A DNA stretch of 64,000 bases from NCBI GenBank assembly GCA_937625935.1, contig OW569354.1, positions 372,001 to 436,000 of the forward strand, given 5' to 3'. Source of the stretch: Tetramitus jugosus. Lineage: Eukaryota > Heterolobosea > Eutetramitea > Acrasida > Vahlkampfiidae. The notes under the pieces are model-generated. The model was not told the DNA's origin, searched no databases, and worked only from the letters and a program-made list of their open reading frames with translations. The stretch's first letter is position 1. The number at the start of each line of letters is the position of its first letter. Both the position numbers and the translations under genes were made by a program. Of this stretch, positions 25,032-34,454 are shown one piece after another.

Positions 25032-25829
25032 ATGACAATTATACAAGACATTTCTTCAACGTCATCATGGAGGCCCATTTTTGACAATGACACAAAAACA
25101 AACAACGCTGTGAGCTTGAACAATCCATTCTTCTCCACATGCGTCCATCATCATTCCTCCAACATGACAACTTTATCATCGTACGATTCTCATCTCATTC
25201 TACTCAATCGCGTGTGCTCTCTCAAGGGCAAAAAACGCCGGAAAAATCGCATTGCTCAAATACGCCACATTGAAGAACAACAACAAGCAACAACAAAAAA
25301 CAATTATCATCATTTCACGAATGCTGCTGACGACGACGACGACGAGAACAATGTCATATTTTCCAATGAAGAAGAACAAAAATGGATAGAGTCCACAGTT
25401 TCTTTCCTCTATTCACGTGCATGCAATCATCACAATGTTCATTATAGCAATAGTAGCAGTAGCAGTAGTAGTAGTATTAGTAGTACTGAGTTAGTGTTGG
25501 CCAATAGCTATAACAATAACGATAAGAACAATGCTATGCATGTACCATATGACTATTATCGATCGACACAACGCGATTCAAGAAAACAATTGCGTCAAAG
25601 AGTGATGAAGTGGGTTGCGCGACATTATCAATACAGCAAAAAGTGCCCTAGACCTGTTTTTCAATGCAATAGAGACGATGTGAACAATGAACGCAGAGAC
25701 GATAGAAAAGCACTTGTGCCAATCATGTTTCAAAGACAGTACAATATTGGAGTCTCGGTGGATCGGTTAATGCGTTTGTTTACGAATATTGATTTGAATG
25801 ATGACCGATTCTTTGAAGAAGTTGATTAA
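25032..25829 (+). CDS. Unrecognised Ser/Asn-rich protein
   Basis: An open frame of 265 codons; the true start may be an internal ATG at 25164. It has a basic stretch (KGKKRRKNRIAQIRHIEEQQQ), an Asp run, a Ser tract encoded by AGT/AGC repeats, and a C-terminal part with DRLMRLFTNIDLNDDRFFEEVD that looks folded. The RQRVMKWVARHYQY segment could be a helix. No domain was recognised. It is supported mainly by length and composition typical of this genome's low-complexity regulators, and its 5' end overlaps the weak minus-strand model. Confidence 0.5.
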   Translation: MTIIQDISSTSSWRPIFDNDTKTNNAVSLNNPFFSTCVHHHSSNMTTLSSYDSHLILLNRVCSLKGKKRRKNRIAQIRHIEEQQQATTKNNYHHFTNAADDDDDENNVIFSNEEEQKWIESTVSFLYSRACNHHNVHYSNSSSSSSSSISSTELVLANSYNNNDKNNAMHVPYDYYRSTQRDSRKQLRQRVMKWVARHYQYSKKCPRPVFQCNRDDVNNERRDDRKALVPIMFQRQYNIGVSVDRLMRLFTNIDLNDDRFFEEVD

Positions 25830-26150
25830 GAGGAGGGCATTGCATTTTGACATGTGTACGATATTATCTAGGTAGTTACAAACAAATAGGCATAAAAAAT
25901 GAATTCAAATATTTCCTGTGTAGTCACATACGCACACTTGCTTGTAATCATCTTGTACGGCGGGTGTTGTATGTTTGATCGTGCAGTGTGTTGTGTTTTC
26001 GATCGCGTAACCTTTACATTTTCATTTTCAGACAATTTACAAAAAAGGATTATTTTTACTCGGATCAGTCAACCAGAAGATACAACAAGTCAGCAATAGA
26101 GAAAGCTCACTTCAACGACAATACAAACAATCAAGTAACATAAAACAAAT
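25830..26150. other. Intergenic region upstream of the GH15 gene
   Basis: A 321-bp gap. A pyrimidine-rich TTTTCATTTTCAG at about 26018-26031 could be the acceptor of a 5' UTR intron for the downstream gene. The last 50 bp are a CAA/ACA-rich leader. No coding gene is supported. Confidence 0.4.
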
Positions 26151-28475
26151 ATGGTCGAGTCACTTAAAAGTAAAGTTTCGGGATCCTTCAAGCAGGAGAG
26201 CAGTGATAAAGGTGGTATGGCCGATGAACAAAAAGCGTTGGACGATATCATCGAGGAAGAGATTAAGAAGAAGAGGTATCAACAAATTGATAGCTATGGA
26301 GTCATTGGAAATATGAGAACATGTGCTCACGTGTGTGGAAAAAATGGAAGTATTGATTGGTTCTGTTATCCTCATTTCAACAGCCCCAGTATCTTTGCAA
26401 GGTTGTTGGATCATGACAAGGGTGGCTACTTTCAAGTGAATGTATCAGATAGGATGAGATGTACTCACGACATCGCACAATCCTATTGGCCTGACACCAA
26501 CATGCTCATGACAAAGTTTTCATCCAAGGCCGGAATTGGTCAAGTGATTGACTATATGCCTGTTGTCAAGTTGAATTGTGGTTCCAAGGATCCAGAACTG
26601 TTCCCAGACTTGGCAGACCTTCTTCAGAAAAAAAGCAAGGAAGTTCGACACAGGATTGGTAGTGCCTCTTTGATGAACACTGTGCCATGTATTACTTCAC
26701 AGAATCGATGCGAGGAAACGGACAATTACAAGTGGATTTGCCGACGAATTGAAGTCATCCAGGGAAGTATGACCTTTAAGATGATGTGTTTCCCTGCGTT
26801 CAACTATGCCCGAGACGATCACAAAATTTATGTGTCTGATGACAAGAGGCGAGTGGTCTTCTCGACAGATAGCTTGTCAATGACACTATTAGGTTCGGCT
26901 GCCTTACTGGATATCACCAACGATGGATTGTCTCCGAACGAGGGAGTTAGTGCAGAGTTTGTTCTCTCTGAAAATGCATGTATGACACTGGTATTCCGTG
27001 AGTCAACAGATGAGGAGATTGAAGAAGCAAGAGAGTATCACGAGAAGAACAAGGAGGAAAAACAAGGAAATCAAAAGAAATTAATTCATTTGGACGACGG
27101 TCACTTGCAAATGATCAACGAAGGTGAAGAAGAGTTCCGAATGACAGCCAAAACAGATTGGTTATTTATTCAAACAATGAACTTCTGGCATGGATGGATC
27201 CAAAAGTGCAATTATCAAGGAAGATGGAGAGAACACATTTATCGAAGTGCATTGGCTCTGAAGCTAATGACATTTGAGCCTACTGGTGCCATTGTAGCTG
27301 CACCAACAACAAGCTTGCCAGAGAGTATCGGTGGAACGAGAAACTGGGACTACCGATTCACTTGGGTCAGAGATTCAGCTTATGTCGTCTATTCTTTTAT
27401 TCGTGTTGGTTTTTATGACGAAGCCGAGTGTTTTATTCGCTTCATCGAAGATCGTTGCAAGGAGAGTATCACAGAAGAATTGTTAGAGATGGGACAGAAT
27501 GAGTACTCAGATGGTAGAGATGTAGCTCCAGAACCTCCTCTCAAATCAATTTATTCAATCAATAAGATGGAAGGCGATCTCGTGGAACAAGAATTGGATC
27601 ATTTGGAGGGATACAAGTGCTCGAGACCCGTGAGAATTGGTAATGCAGCGGCAGATCAGTTACAATTGGATGTATACGGAGAGCTACTCGATGCCATCTA
27701 CTTGTACAACAAGTACTCCAATCCAGTGAGTTATGATTTCTGGAGATACATTGTGTATATTGTCGATTGGGTGTGTGAGAACTATGACCGAAAAGATGAA
27801 GGGCTATGGGAGGTACGAGGCGGAAAGCAACACTTTTTGTACAGCAAAGTATTGTGTTGGGTGTGTATTGACAGAGGATTGAGATTGGCTGACAAGCGAA
27901 GTTTCCCATGCCCTCGTATGTACTGGCAGAAGAAGAGAGATATGCTCATGATTGAGATCATGAAAGAAGGATTTAACACAAAAGTGGGAGCTTTCACACA
28001 GTATTATGGCAGCGAAAATCTTGACGCAGGAGCGTTGATATTGCCACTGGTGTTGTTCATGGCGCCCACAGACCCACGAATGATATCCACATTGGATGCT
28101 ATTAATCGAAGCCCAAAGAAGGGTGGACTCGTACTGAATAGTCTCGTGTTTCGCTATGATTACAAGTCGACAGATGATGGCTTCATTGGGATGTCAGAAG
28201 GAACATTTAACATGTGCACGTTCTGGCTGATTGAGTGTCTGGCCAGAACAGCACAAAAGCAGAAGATTATGGAGGCAAGGTTGAAAATGGAACAGTTCTT
28301 TACCTATTTAAGTTCTGTTGGATTGTTTAGTGAGGAGATGAGTTCGGACGGTCATCAATTGGGTAATTATCCACAATGTTTCACTCATTTGGCACTCATA
28401 TCCTCTGCCTTCAATTTGAATCGAGCTTTGAACAACTGGAAACCAATGACCGTAAATTCTCAATCGGGCGACTAA
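26151..28475 (+). CDS. Glycoside hydrolase family 15 (glucoamylase/trehalase-like)
   Basis: A 774-residue cytosolic protein; no signal peptide is seen. The N-terminal half starts with the GH15 super-sandwich signature SYGVIGNMRTCAHVCGKNGSIDWFCYP, and the (alpha/alpha)6 barrel begins near residue 380 with FEPTGAIVAAPTTSLPE and GGTRNWDYRFTWVRDSAYVVY. The WDYRxxWxRD motif contains residues that bind the sugar in subsite -1, and a second conserved segment is DGFIGMSEGTFNMCTFW late in the barrel. GH15 includes glucoamylases, glucodextranases and trehalases. The bacterial-type organisation with an N-terminal beta domain and lack of secretion suggest intracellular trehalose or glucan breakdown, but the substrate cannot be fixed. 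A polar insert (residues about 285-310) interrupts the middle. Confidence 0.88.
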   Translation: MVESLKSKVSGSFKQESSDKGGMADEQKALDDIIEEEIKKKRYQQIDSYGVIGNMRTCAHVCGKNGSIDWFCYPHFNSPSIFARLLDHDKGGYFQVNVSDRMRCTHDIAQSYWPDTNMLMTKFSSKAGIGQVIDYMPVVKLNCGSKDPELFPDLADLLQKKSKEVRHRIGSASLMNTVPCITSQNRCEETDNYKWICRRIEVIQGSMTFKMMCFPAFNYARDDHKIYVSDDKRRVVFSTDSLSMTLLGSAALLDITNDGLSPNEGVSAEFVLSENACMTLVFRESTDEEIEEAREYHEKNKEEKQGNQKKLIHLDDGHLQMINEGEEEFRMTAKTDWLFIQTMNFWHGWIQKCNYQGRWREHIYRSALALKLMTFEPTGAIVAAPTTSLPESIGGTRNWDYRFTWVRDSAYVVYSFIRVGFYDEAECFIRFIEDRCKESITEELLEMGQNEYSDGRDVAPEPPLKSIYSINKMEGDLVEQELDHLEGYKCSRPVRIGNAAADQLQLDVYGELLDAIYLYNKYSNPVSYDFWRYIVYIVDWVCENYDRKDEGLWEVRGGKQHFLYSKVLCWVCIDRGLRLADKRSFPCPRMYWQKKRDMLMIEIMKEGFNTKVGAFTQYYGSENLDAGALILPLVLFMAPTDPRMISTLDAINRSPKKGGLVLNSLVFRYDYKSTDDGFIGMSEGTFNMCTFWLIECLARTAQKQKIMEARLKMEQFFTYLSSVGLFSEEMSSDGHQLGNYPQCFTHLALISSAFNLNRALNNWKPMTVNSQSGD

Positions 28476-28617
28476 ATACAACAGGATACTCAAGAGAAGA
28501 ACTGAGCAAGCACAGAAAGCATATGTGCTTAACTATTTGACTCTTCTCTTCAATAAATTCTTTCTCCTTTGCCATCTCTCAAGTAACTAACAAGCTTGTT
28601 TTATTGATGATAATGAT

Positions 28618-29694
28618 TTAGCATCCCAAAACACCCTTGGCTCTGTTCCAGTACTTGTCACGGTCAGCCTTTCCATTGTAACCACCATTGATCTTCTTGG
28701 TGATGATATCAAAGGAGGCTTGAGTGTTCTGGTCAGCATACTGGTTCAAAGATCTAGTCTTCCAGTACCAAACAGCAACCTTGAATCCCCATTGTGGAGT
28801 AGCAGCGAGAGTTGGGTTTCCTTCCAAATCAACACCTAAATCAGCACCTGCAGCTCTGTAGTTGGATCTACCGGTCAATTGGATTGGACCTCTGCCCTTG
28901 TATCTTACACCGTCACCTGGGTAAATGTTACCGAGGTCCTTTCTGCCTTCATAAGCAGCACCAGATGCAAGTTCTTCCATGTATCTGAACTCTCCAGATT
29001 CGTGAGCCAATTGAGCCAAGAAGGCAGACTTTCTAGCACATGTGGTAATGCTGCCATAGGACAAGGCATTGTTAATGTGACTAATGTAGTCATTGGCCTT
29101 TGAGTCGGACAAGTTTGGCATAATGGCCTTGAGTTGAGCAACAGAGAGCAGACCAGTGCTGCCACCGCCTCCACCACCATTGTTGACAACGGTGACAAAG
29201 TTGCTTGCGACCCATCCTCCACTGATCGAGTACCAAGTATAGCCACATCCAGTAGATGTTTGACCAGTGTAGGTTGCACTCTGACCAGAGGACAATGATC
29301 TCACAATAGAGTTAGTAGTACATGGACCAGAACGAACATTCAATCCAGTAGTGGCTTGCAAAGTAGCACCATTGGAGATGGATGCATCAGAGAAAGCTTC
29401 TACAGTAGTAGTTGTCTTCTTGGTGGCCTTTTTCTTGTTATTATTCTTGTTGTGCTTCTTCTTGAGAGAAGAAACAATAGCTTTGGCGTTCTTAGCTCTA
29501 TGGACGACATTGTTCCATTTGCCCAAGACCTTCTTGACCTTTGGATCCTCTGATGATGAGAGCTTCTTTTGAATCAGGTGATTCAACTTTCTGGAGGAAA
29601 GCTTTAGCTGTTTGGATGGGGAAGCAGCTTGGGAGGAGACAGCCAACAGAGCCAACAACAAAATGGTGGCAATAGCAATCAGAGAGAATCTCAT
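28618..29694 (-). CDS. Secreted SH3b-GH19 hydrolase (chitinase/endolysin type)
   Basis: A 358-residue secreted protein. A signal peptide covers about 1-24. A Lys-rich segment at 25-97 (with runs such as KKKHNKNNNKKKATKK) resembles a propeptide. A bacterial SH3 domain at 110-171 (GLNVRSGPCTTNSIV...GGWVASNFV) binds cell-wall polymers in other proteins, and a poly-Gly linker leads to a GH19 domain at 182-358. GH19 catalytic acids are expected at Glu232 (AHESGEF) and Glu240 or 241 (RYMEELASGA), with the substrate-cleft motif KGRGPIQLTGRSNY. The short, loop-poor domain is closer to bacterial/phage GH19 endolysins than to plant chitinases, so the target may be chitin or peptidoglycan. The ATG at 29694 was chosen because the signal peptide begins there; longer frames upstream lack one. 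Confidence 0.88.
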   Translation of the reverse strand: MRFSLIAIATILLLALLAVSSQAASPSKQLKLSSRKLNHLIQKKLSSSEDPKVKKVLGKWNNVVHRAKNAKAIVSSLKKKHNKNNNKKKATKKTTTTVEAFSDASISNGATLQATTGLNVRSGPCTTNSIVRSLSSGQSATYTGQTSTGCGYTWYSISGGWVASNFVTVVNNGGGGGGSTGLLSVAQLKAIMPNLSDSKANDYISHINNALSYGSITTCARKSAFLAQLAHESGEFRYMEELASGAAYEGRKDLGNIYPGDGVRYKGRGPIQLTGRSNYRAAGADLGVDLEGNPTLAATPQWGFKVAVWYWKTRSLNQYADQNTQASFDIITKKINGGYNGKADRDKYWNRAKGVLGC

Positions 29695-30259
29695 TATATG
29701 ATAGTTAAATGTTTTGTAGTCGTGTGATATGTTTTCAATGATGATAGGAGCTGAAAAACGAAAAGACAAATGAACTTCAAATCTGAAGCGAAAAGGAAAA
29801 GGGGATTGGGGTGAGATGTGTGACGCATCTCGGAATTTTTCCACGCGAACAGTTATCGACCCAATAGTTACAATTTTTCACACCGAAAGAAAGAACTACA
29901 AAACCGTTGACAACCAGCCGAGGCAATCCTCGCCAAAAGGGAGAATAGTTTTTCCATACAAAGTGTTGCCACTTTATTCTGTACACTACTGAGAGTACTT
30001 GTCCATCGATAAGACACTGTAAATCAAAAATTGAGCTATTTCGTCGTTTTTCACGGCAAGTGGTGTGAAGAGTGATCATGTGGCTACATTGGTGAAGGAA
30101 GGCTGAAGGATTGCAAGAAGGAAAAGCAACATTTTCGATCTTACATTATTGAACCAGATATCTGTTCAACTGTCAGAGGACACCCACGTTTATCAGCTTC
30201 TTGCTGCCTACCTCGAACCAGGCGAAAAGCGAGAAAGTGGACGAAATTCCATCGTTAAT
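29695..30259. other. Intergenic region with a TGACGC element
   Basis: 565 bp between the GH19 gene (minus) and the 5S gene. An inverted repeat GAGATG-N7-CATCTC spans about 29814-29832 and contains TGACGC at 29821-29826, about 130 bp upstream of the GH19 ATG. No protein gene was seen; the ORFs in it are short. Confidence 0.4.
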
Positions 30260-30380
30260 GTCTACGTTCATACAATGGTGGAACCACCTCTTCCCATTTC
30301 GAATAGAGAAGTTAAGCACCATCTGGCTGAGTTAGTATTGAGATAGGAGACTACTCGAGAACCCTCAGTAATGTAGGCTT
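30260..30380 (+). rRNA. 5S ribosomal RNA
   Basis: About 121 nt beginning GTCTACG and ending GTAGGCTT, whose ends pair as helix I of 5S rRNA. The universally conserved CCCATTTCGAATAGAGAAG segment (loop C, CGAA) and the internal pol III promoter are present: box A-like AGTTAAGCACC at 30310-30320 and box C-like AGATAGGAGAC at 30341-30351. Overall alignment with animal 5S is clear across the full length. A single copy lies between protein genes. The 3' end is followed by a T-run that would terminate pol III. Confidence 0.95.
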
Positions 30381-30382
30381 TT
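30379..30382 (+). terminator. Pol III T-run after 5S rRNA
   Basis: TTTT at the mature 3' end of the 5S gene, the expected RNA polymerase III stop signal. Confidence 0.7.
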
Positions 30383-30611
30383 GATTTTTGTTTCTCGCTT
30401 CCAAGCCAACTTACGCAGACTTTTTCCGCTGCGGACATGGAATTGCCAGTATTTTTGGTTGGGCCCGGAAATCACTGGAACAGCTACAACAGGAACAACC
30501 CAACCATTCCGAGGCTGGGTTTAAATATTGTGAGTATTTGCATTCTCCTTGTCCAACAAACACACAACAATACTACCTGATAATTAATCTTATCTTGCCT
30601 ATTAATTACCC

Positions 30612-31478
30612 ATGTCCACCTTAACTATCAAGGTCTATCTACGTCCTGGATATGAAGTTAGAAGACTAGAACTGAATCCAAAGGTCGATACACTTCACTC
30701 TCTCAAAGAAAAGTTGAAGGAAGTTCATGAAGCCTCTCCAATCTTTGATTCTTCTGCCGGCACCATTATCGATTTCCTCATTCAATACTTGGATGACGAA
30801 AACGAATGGATCACTGCTACCACAGAAGAAGAGTGGAAAGTTGCTTTGAAGGTGGGTGTTGCACTAGCAGATAATGACCAAGGAGCAATCTTGAGAATGA
30901 AATGCAATATTGTTCGCAGACCAAAACCAGTCAGTGAATCACCTCAACGTTTCCCAATCGACCTCCTCTTTGCTCCTCAGAAGCTAATTAATGCAAGACC
31001 AGAACATTGTCAAAAATTTTTATCGCGTCCATGCCCCCTCATTGGTCAGAGCCAACAATCTCAGGAGAAAAGGGATCCATTGGACTTGGAGAACTTAATC
31101 AATTCCGTGCTTGGGGCCTTCTTTGTGGGACCTCAAGAAAAGAGTCAAGAATCCTCGAAGCCCAAGAGAGAAGAGAAGCAAGAGGAAGTGGCTTCTGTCG
31201 AGGAGAAGAGAGAATCATCTCACGAAGTTGAGCAACCAGACCAAGTAGATGAAGAAGCTCCAATTATTGAAGATGCACCAGAGCAACCAGAACGACAAGA
31301 AGTACCACAGGAGAGAGAAACAGTCTCAGAGGATACCAAACAGCAAGATTTTGAATATCCAACTCAATTGACTTCGTTAATTGCTATGGGTTTTGCAAAC
31401 GAAGACTTCAACAAGTTTCTACTGAGAAAGAACCGAGGTGATATTACCAAAACCATCGCACAATTGCTGGAATTGTAA
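30612..31478 (+). CDS. p62/NBR1-like PB1-UBA protein
   Basis: A 288-residue protein with a PB1 domain at about 1-105 and a UBA domain at about 250-288, the ends of the SQSTM1 selective-autophagy receptors. The PB1 keeps a basic face (Lys7 in TIKVYL, Arg18/Arg19 in EVRRLEL) and the acidic OPCA loop (YLDDENEW...EEEW), so it could polymerise head to tail like p62. The UBA has the MGF motif in SLIAMGFANEDFNKFLL. The linker is Glu/Gln/Ser-rich, without a ZZ zinc finger, NBR1 domain or clear LIR motif. It could be an aggregate or ubiquitin adaptor that uses another route to autophagosomes, or a proteasome shuttle. Confidence 0.72.
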   Translation: MSTLTIKVYLRPGYEVRRLELNPKVDTLHSLKEKLKEVHEASPIFDSSAGTIIDFLIQYLDDENEWITATTEEEWKVALKVGVALADNDQGAILRMKCNIVRRPKPVSESPQRFPIDLLFAPQKLINARPEHCQKFLSRPCPLIGQSQQSQEKRDPLDLENLINSVLGAFFVGPQEKSQESSKPKREEKQEEVASVEEKRESSHEVEQPDQVDEEAPIIEDAPEQPERQEVPQERETVSEDTKQQDFEYPTQLTSLIAMGFANEDFNKFLLRKNRGDITKTIAQLLEL

Positions 31479-31772
31479 TCGCCAAGTTGTAAATATGTAA
31501 ACAATTTAATTCATTGAATACTTCCTTTCTGTCTTAACCTACCTGACTCACGTCATAAAGACACAAGAATCCTTATTCCGATTTTTCTCCGGAATCTCAA
31601 AATGGATAACCAGTATTGCGTCAGATGACAGGCTCTGATGTTTCGTCCATCGATGACAAACCCAAGATGCATGTTCACGCTCCTCAGAACTTTGCATTAT
31701 CACAACAACAGACAAACATTTACAGATCCACTCTGAACTCCACCTCCTTGCCACCACCACTTACCCAACTCC

Positions 31773-34223
31773 ATGAAGAGCGCCAAGCAGATCAAGGCAG
31801 AAAGACGATCCAAGAGAAGAAATTTCAAGTTCTTGCAAAAGACTCAACAAACAATCAAGAAACTGTATTACGAGTCATTAGGCAATGCCCATGAAAATAT
31901 TTATCACATGTCTGAAGATCTATGGGTCAACATCCTTTCGTATCTGCCTACAGTGAACGTGCTTCGGTTCAGGTTTGTCAGTCGATTGTTCAACTACTTG
32001 TTGTCCAATCCGAGACACATTCATGCTTCAGAATTAGCAATTCATATGTTCAATGATTTAACTTCAAAACAGGTTAATCAGCGAGTCAAGGTGAATCCAT
32101 TCACGAGAATTATTCCTCTGGAACAACTAGAGCTTTATCATGCTCGCTTGTATCGGAGAGTGGACTTTGGGAGCGAATATTGTAGAGTTCTGGAAAGAAA
32201 AGGAATGGTTCGTTCGTTGAACTCGGGACTTGAGTTTGAACGACAAGCAATGATACTTACCAGTTTGGCATACTATATTCCAAACCTTACACAGTATGAT
32301 GAAACGGGAGGAACAATTGACATGTGCATAGGAGCACAGGTTCATTCTGTGATGAGTCAAGAAACTCTCATTAATTTGATAATGGCTCATGGGCAACATA
32401 TCGAAGAGCTCGTTTTGAACGGCTGTGACGCAGTGACTGATTTCCTTGTTCAAATCATCGTGAACAAGTGTGCGAAACTCAAGAGGCTTGAGCTACGCTC
32501 CTGTATGAACATAACAGATGTTTCACGACTTTGTGTGGTTCATAGTCCGGTATTGCGTCAAACATTACAGTACTGTGATTTCTCTGAGAGCCCGTTGGCT
32601 AAAATGCCCGATGATTCTTCCATTCTTCATTACTTGAGAGGATTTCTTAATTTAAAGCGGATTGTGTGGTCTGAAGCAGATTATTATGCGGATATATTGA
32701 TGGATCTTATGGAGCAAGCGGATAAGGAACTAGATAAGGATCTACTCCAGAGTATTAGACAGAGAAGAAACACAATCTCAGACAAAAGCGCCAATCCATT
32801 AGAAGTCCAGGAGATAATGAAAACGAAATATTTCCGTCCTTTGCCTCAAGACCCAACCAAACTATACCATCTGTACAACACTGTGGAATCTCTCCACCTG
32901 GAATCGAATAACTATTTCAATTTATCTTCCGCCTACCTACCTGCTTTGACTCAAAAATTTAAGAACTTGGAGGAAATTCAACTCTACTTTTGTGGACAAC
33001 ATCATATCTTTAACATTGACGACCGATTTATGAGGAGATGCTGGAATGAATCTAAGAAGAACACAAAACTAAAACATTTGGCTATTGAAGGATACTATTA
33101 TGATGGAGATGGTTCTTATCCACTTCGCGAATTCTTGAGTTTGTATCCTGGACTAGAGTCATTCACATACTTGTTAGGTGTTAACTTCAATGAGGGAGAT
33201 ATGTCTCACTTTTTCAAACAACACCCGAATTTACAATCGTTCCAATGTGATTGCATGAAATTAGAGGACTTAGCAGGAGCGGAGAAGGAAGTTGGAAGTA
33301 AGTTTGAGAAACTTAGAGTGAAGATCAACATGCCACCATTTGAACCACTATCAGTAAGAGAGGAAAGAGCACAACACCTTTACGACTTTTTGACAACAGT
33401 TGGCCCACAATTACAGGAGTTAGAAATCAAGATCGATACCTCTTCAGAGTCGAATCCATTACCATTCGGAAATGAAATTGTCCGCATTATTGGTTCTTAC
33501 TGCACAAATTTGAAGGTGTTGGCTCTCGAGAATCTGATGTTCAAGACCTCAAATTCATTTATCAAGAAAATCAGTAGCCGCCTTCAGAGACTAACTCTGA
33601 GTAAGGTTGTCTGTTTACATGAATCAACATCAGACCCTGTCGAAGATGAAGTGGGACCTTCAGCCCTTCAATCATTAACGATGCTGAAATGTGACTCAGT
33701 AGTGTGTGATCAACTACCAACACGGCTTCCATCTCTAAAATACATTGCGATATTTGATGGCAAAGTGACTCAGGAGCAGTTTGACCGGCTGATCTCTCCA
33801 GAAAATGCTCCTCATATTCACTCAATCGCCGCCGATGGTAAGCTAGATACTGTTTCTAAGGTTGTAGAATACACAAAAGAGTATCCAACAATTGCATTGA
33901 GACTGCTGTGTTGTCCCATGACTACGACCAGCACCATGGAACAAATTATTAGGAAGGCTGGAGTTGGTCTCCAGACATTGTCCGTCAATTTTAGTGACAA
34001 GGAAAATGCATCATCCATTGGTGTTCAACTCATCAAAACGTGCAGACATTTGAGGTACTTGAATTGCCCAACCAAAATGGAGAAGTATGAAGAACTTGGA
34101 AAGGAGTTTGGAGCACACCCATGGAAACATATCTGGAAACTTTATGTGAATTCATGGAAGCATGTCGTTGGTGATTACTACAACTTGTGGAATCACCCTG
34201 AAAGAGAAATACACATTTCCTAG
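31773..34223 (+). CDS. F-box protein with LRR-type repeats
   Basis: An 816-residue protein. The first 45 residues are Lys/Arg-rich. An F-box follows at about 46-85 (MSEDLWVNILSYLPTVNVLR, then FVSRLFNYLL), where SKP1 would bind in an SCF ligase. The rest is irregular leucine-rich repeats such as IEELVLNGCDAVTDFL and LKRLELRSCMNITDVSRLC, which match the FBXL/AMN1 repeat type. Substrates cannot be inferred. The frame opens well upstream of the ATG at 31773, but earlier ATGs were not found in the same frame; the start is therefore moderately sure. Confidence 0.8.
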   Translation: MKSAKQIKAERRSKRRNFKFLQKTQQTIKKLYYESLGNAHENIYHMSEDLWVNILSYLPTVNVLRFRFVSRLFNYLLSNPRHIHASELAIHMFNDLTSKQVNQRVKVNPFTRIIPLEQLELYHARLYRRVDFGSEYCRVLERKGMVRSLNSGLEFERQAMILTSLAYYIPNLTQYDETGGTIDMCIGAQVHSVMSQETLINLIMAHGQHIEELVLNGCDAVTDFLVQIIVNKCAKLKRLELRSCMNITDVSRLCVVHSPVLRQTLQYCDFSESPLAKMPDDSSILHYLRGFLNLKRIVWSEADYYADILMDLMEQADKELDKDLLQSIRQRRNTISDKSANPLEVQEIMKTKYFRPLPQDPTKLYHLYNTVESLHLESNNYFNLSSAYLPALTQKFKNLEEIQLYFCGQHHIFNIDDRFMRRCWNESKKNTKLKHLAIEGYYYDGDGSYPLREFLSLYPGLESFTYLLGVNFNEGDMSHFFKQHPNLQSFQCDCMKLEDLAGAEKEVGSKFEKLRVKINMPPFEPLSVREERAQHLYDFLTTVGPQLQELEIKIDTSSESNPLPFGNEIVRIIGSYCTNLKVLALENLMFKTSNSFIKKISSRLQRLTLSKVVCLHESTSDPVEDEVGPSALQSLTMLKCDSVVCDQLPTRLPSLKYIAIFDGKVTQEQFDRLISPENAPHIHSIAADGKLDTVSKVVEYTKEYPTIALRLLCCPMTTTSTMEQIIRKAGVGLQTLSVNFSDKENASSIGVQLIKTCRHLRYLNCPTKMEKYEELGKEFGAHPWKHIWKLYVNSWKHVVGDYYNLWNHPEREIHIS

Positions 34224-34358
34224 TGGTTGTATGTCATTTAACGTGAAGGTTTATGGAACAATTTACTTTGGATGCACCTCATCCAACTGAGAGCTCTAAG
34301 AACTCCTCTACAAAAAGTTCAAAGGTGAAGGTTCAGAGCTTCACGGAGAATTGATTGG

Positions 34359-34370
34359 ATGACGCGTCAT
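34359..34370. promoter_or_regulatory. 12-bp palindrome ATGACGCGTCAT
   Basis: A perfect palindrome 85 bp upstream of the secreted 8-Cys protein's ATG. Its core ACGCGT is like an MluI cell-cycle box, and the flanks resemble a bZIP site. A TGACGC element also precedes the GH19 gene. No binding protein can be named. Confidence 0.3.
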
Positions 34371-34454
34371 CATCTCGTAGCTTGAATTGCTGTTGTGAGC
34401 AGCAAAGCGGGATATTCAACATCCCATCGTAAAACATAAAAAACTATCACACCC

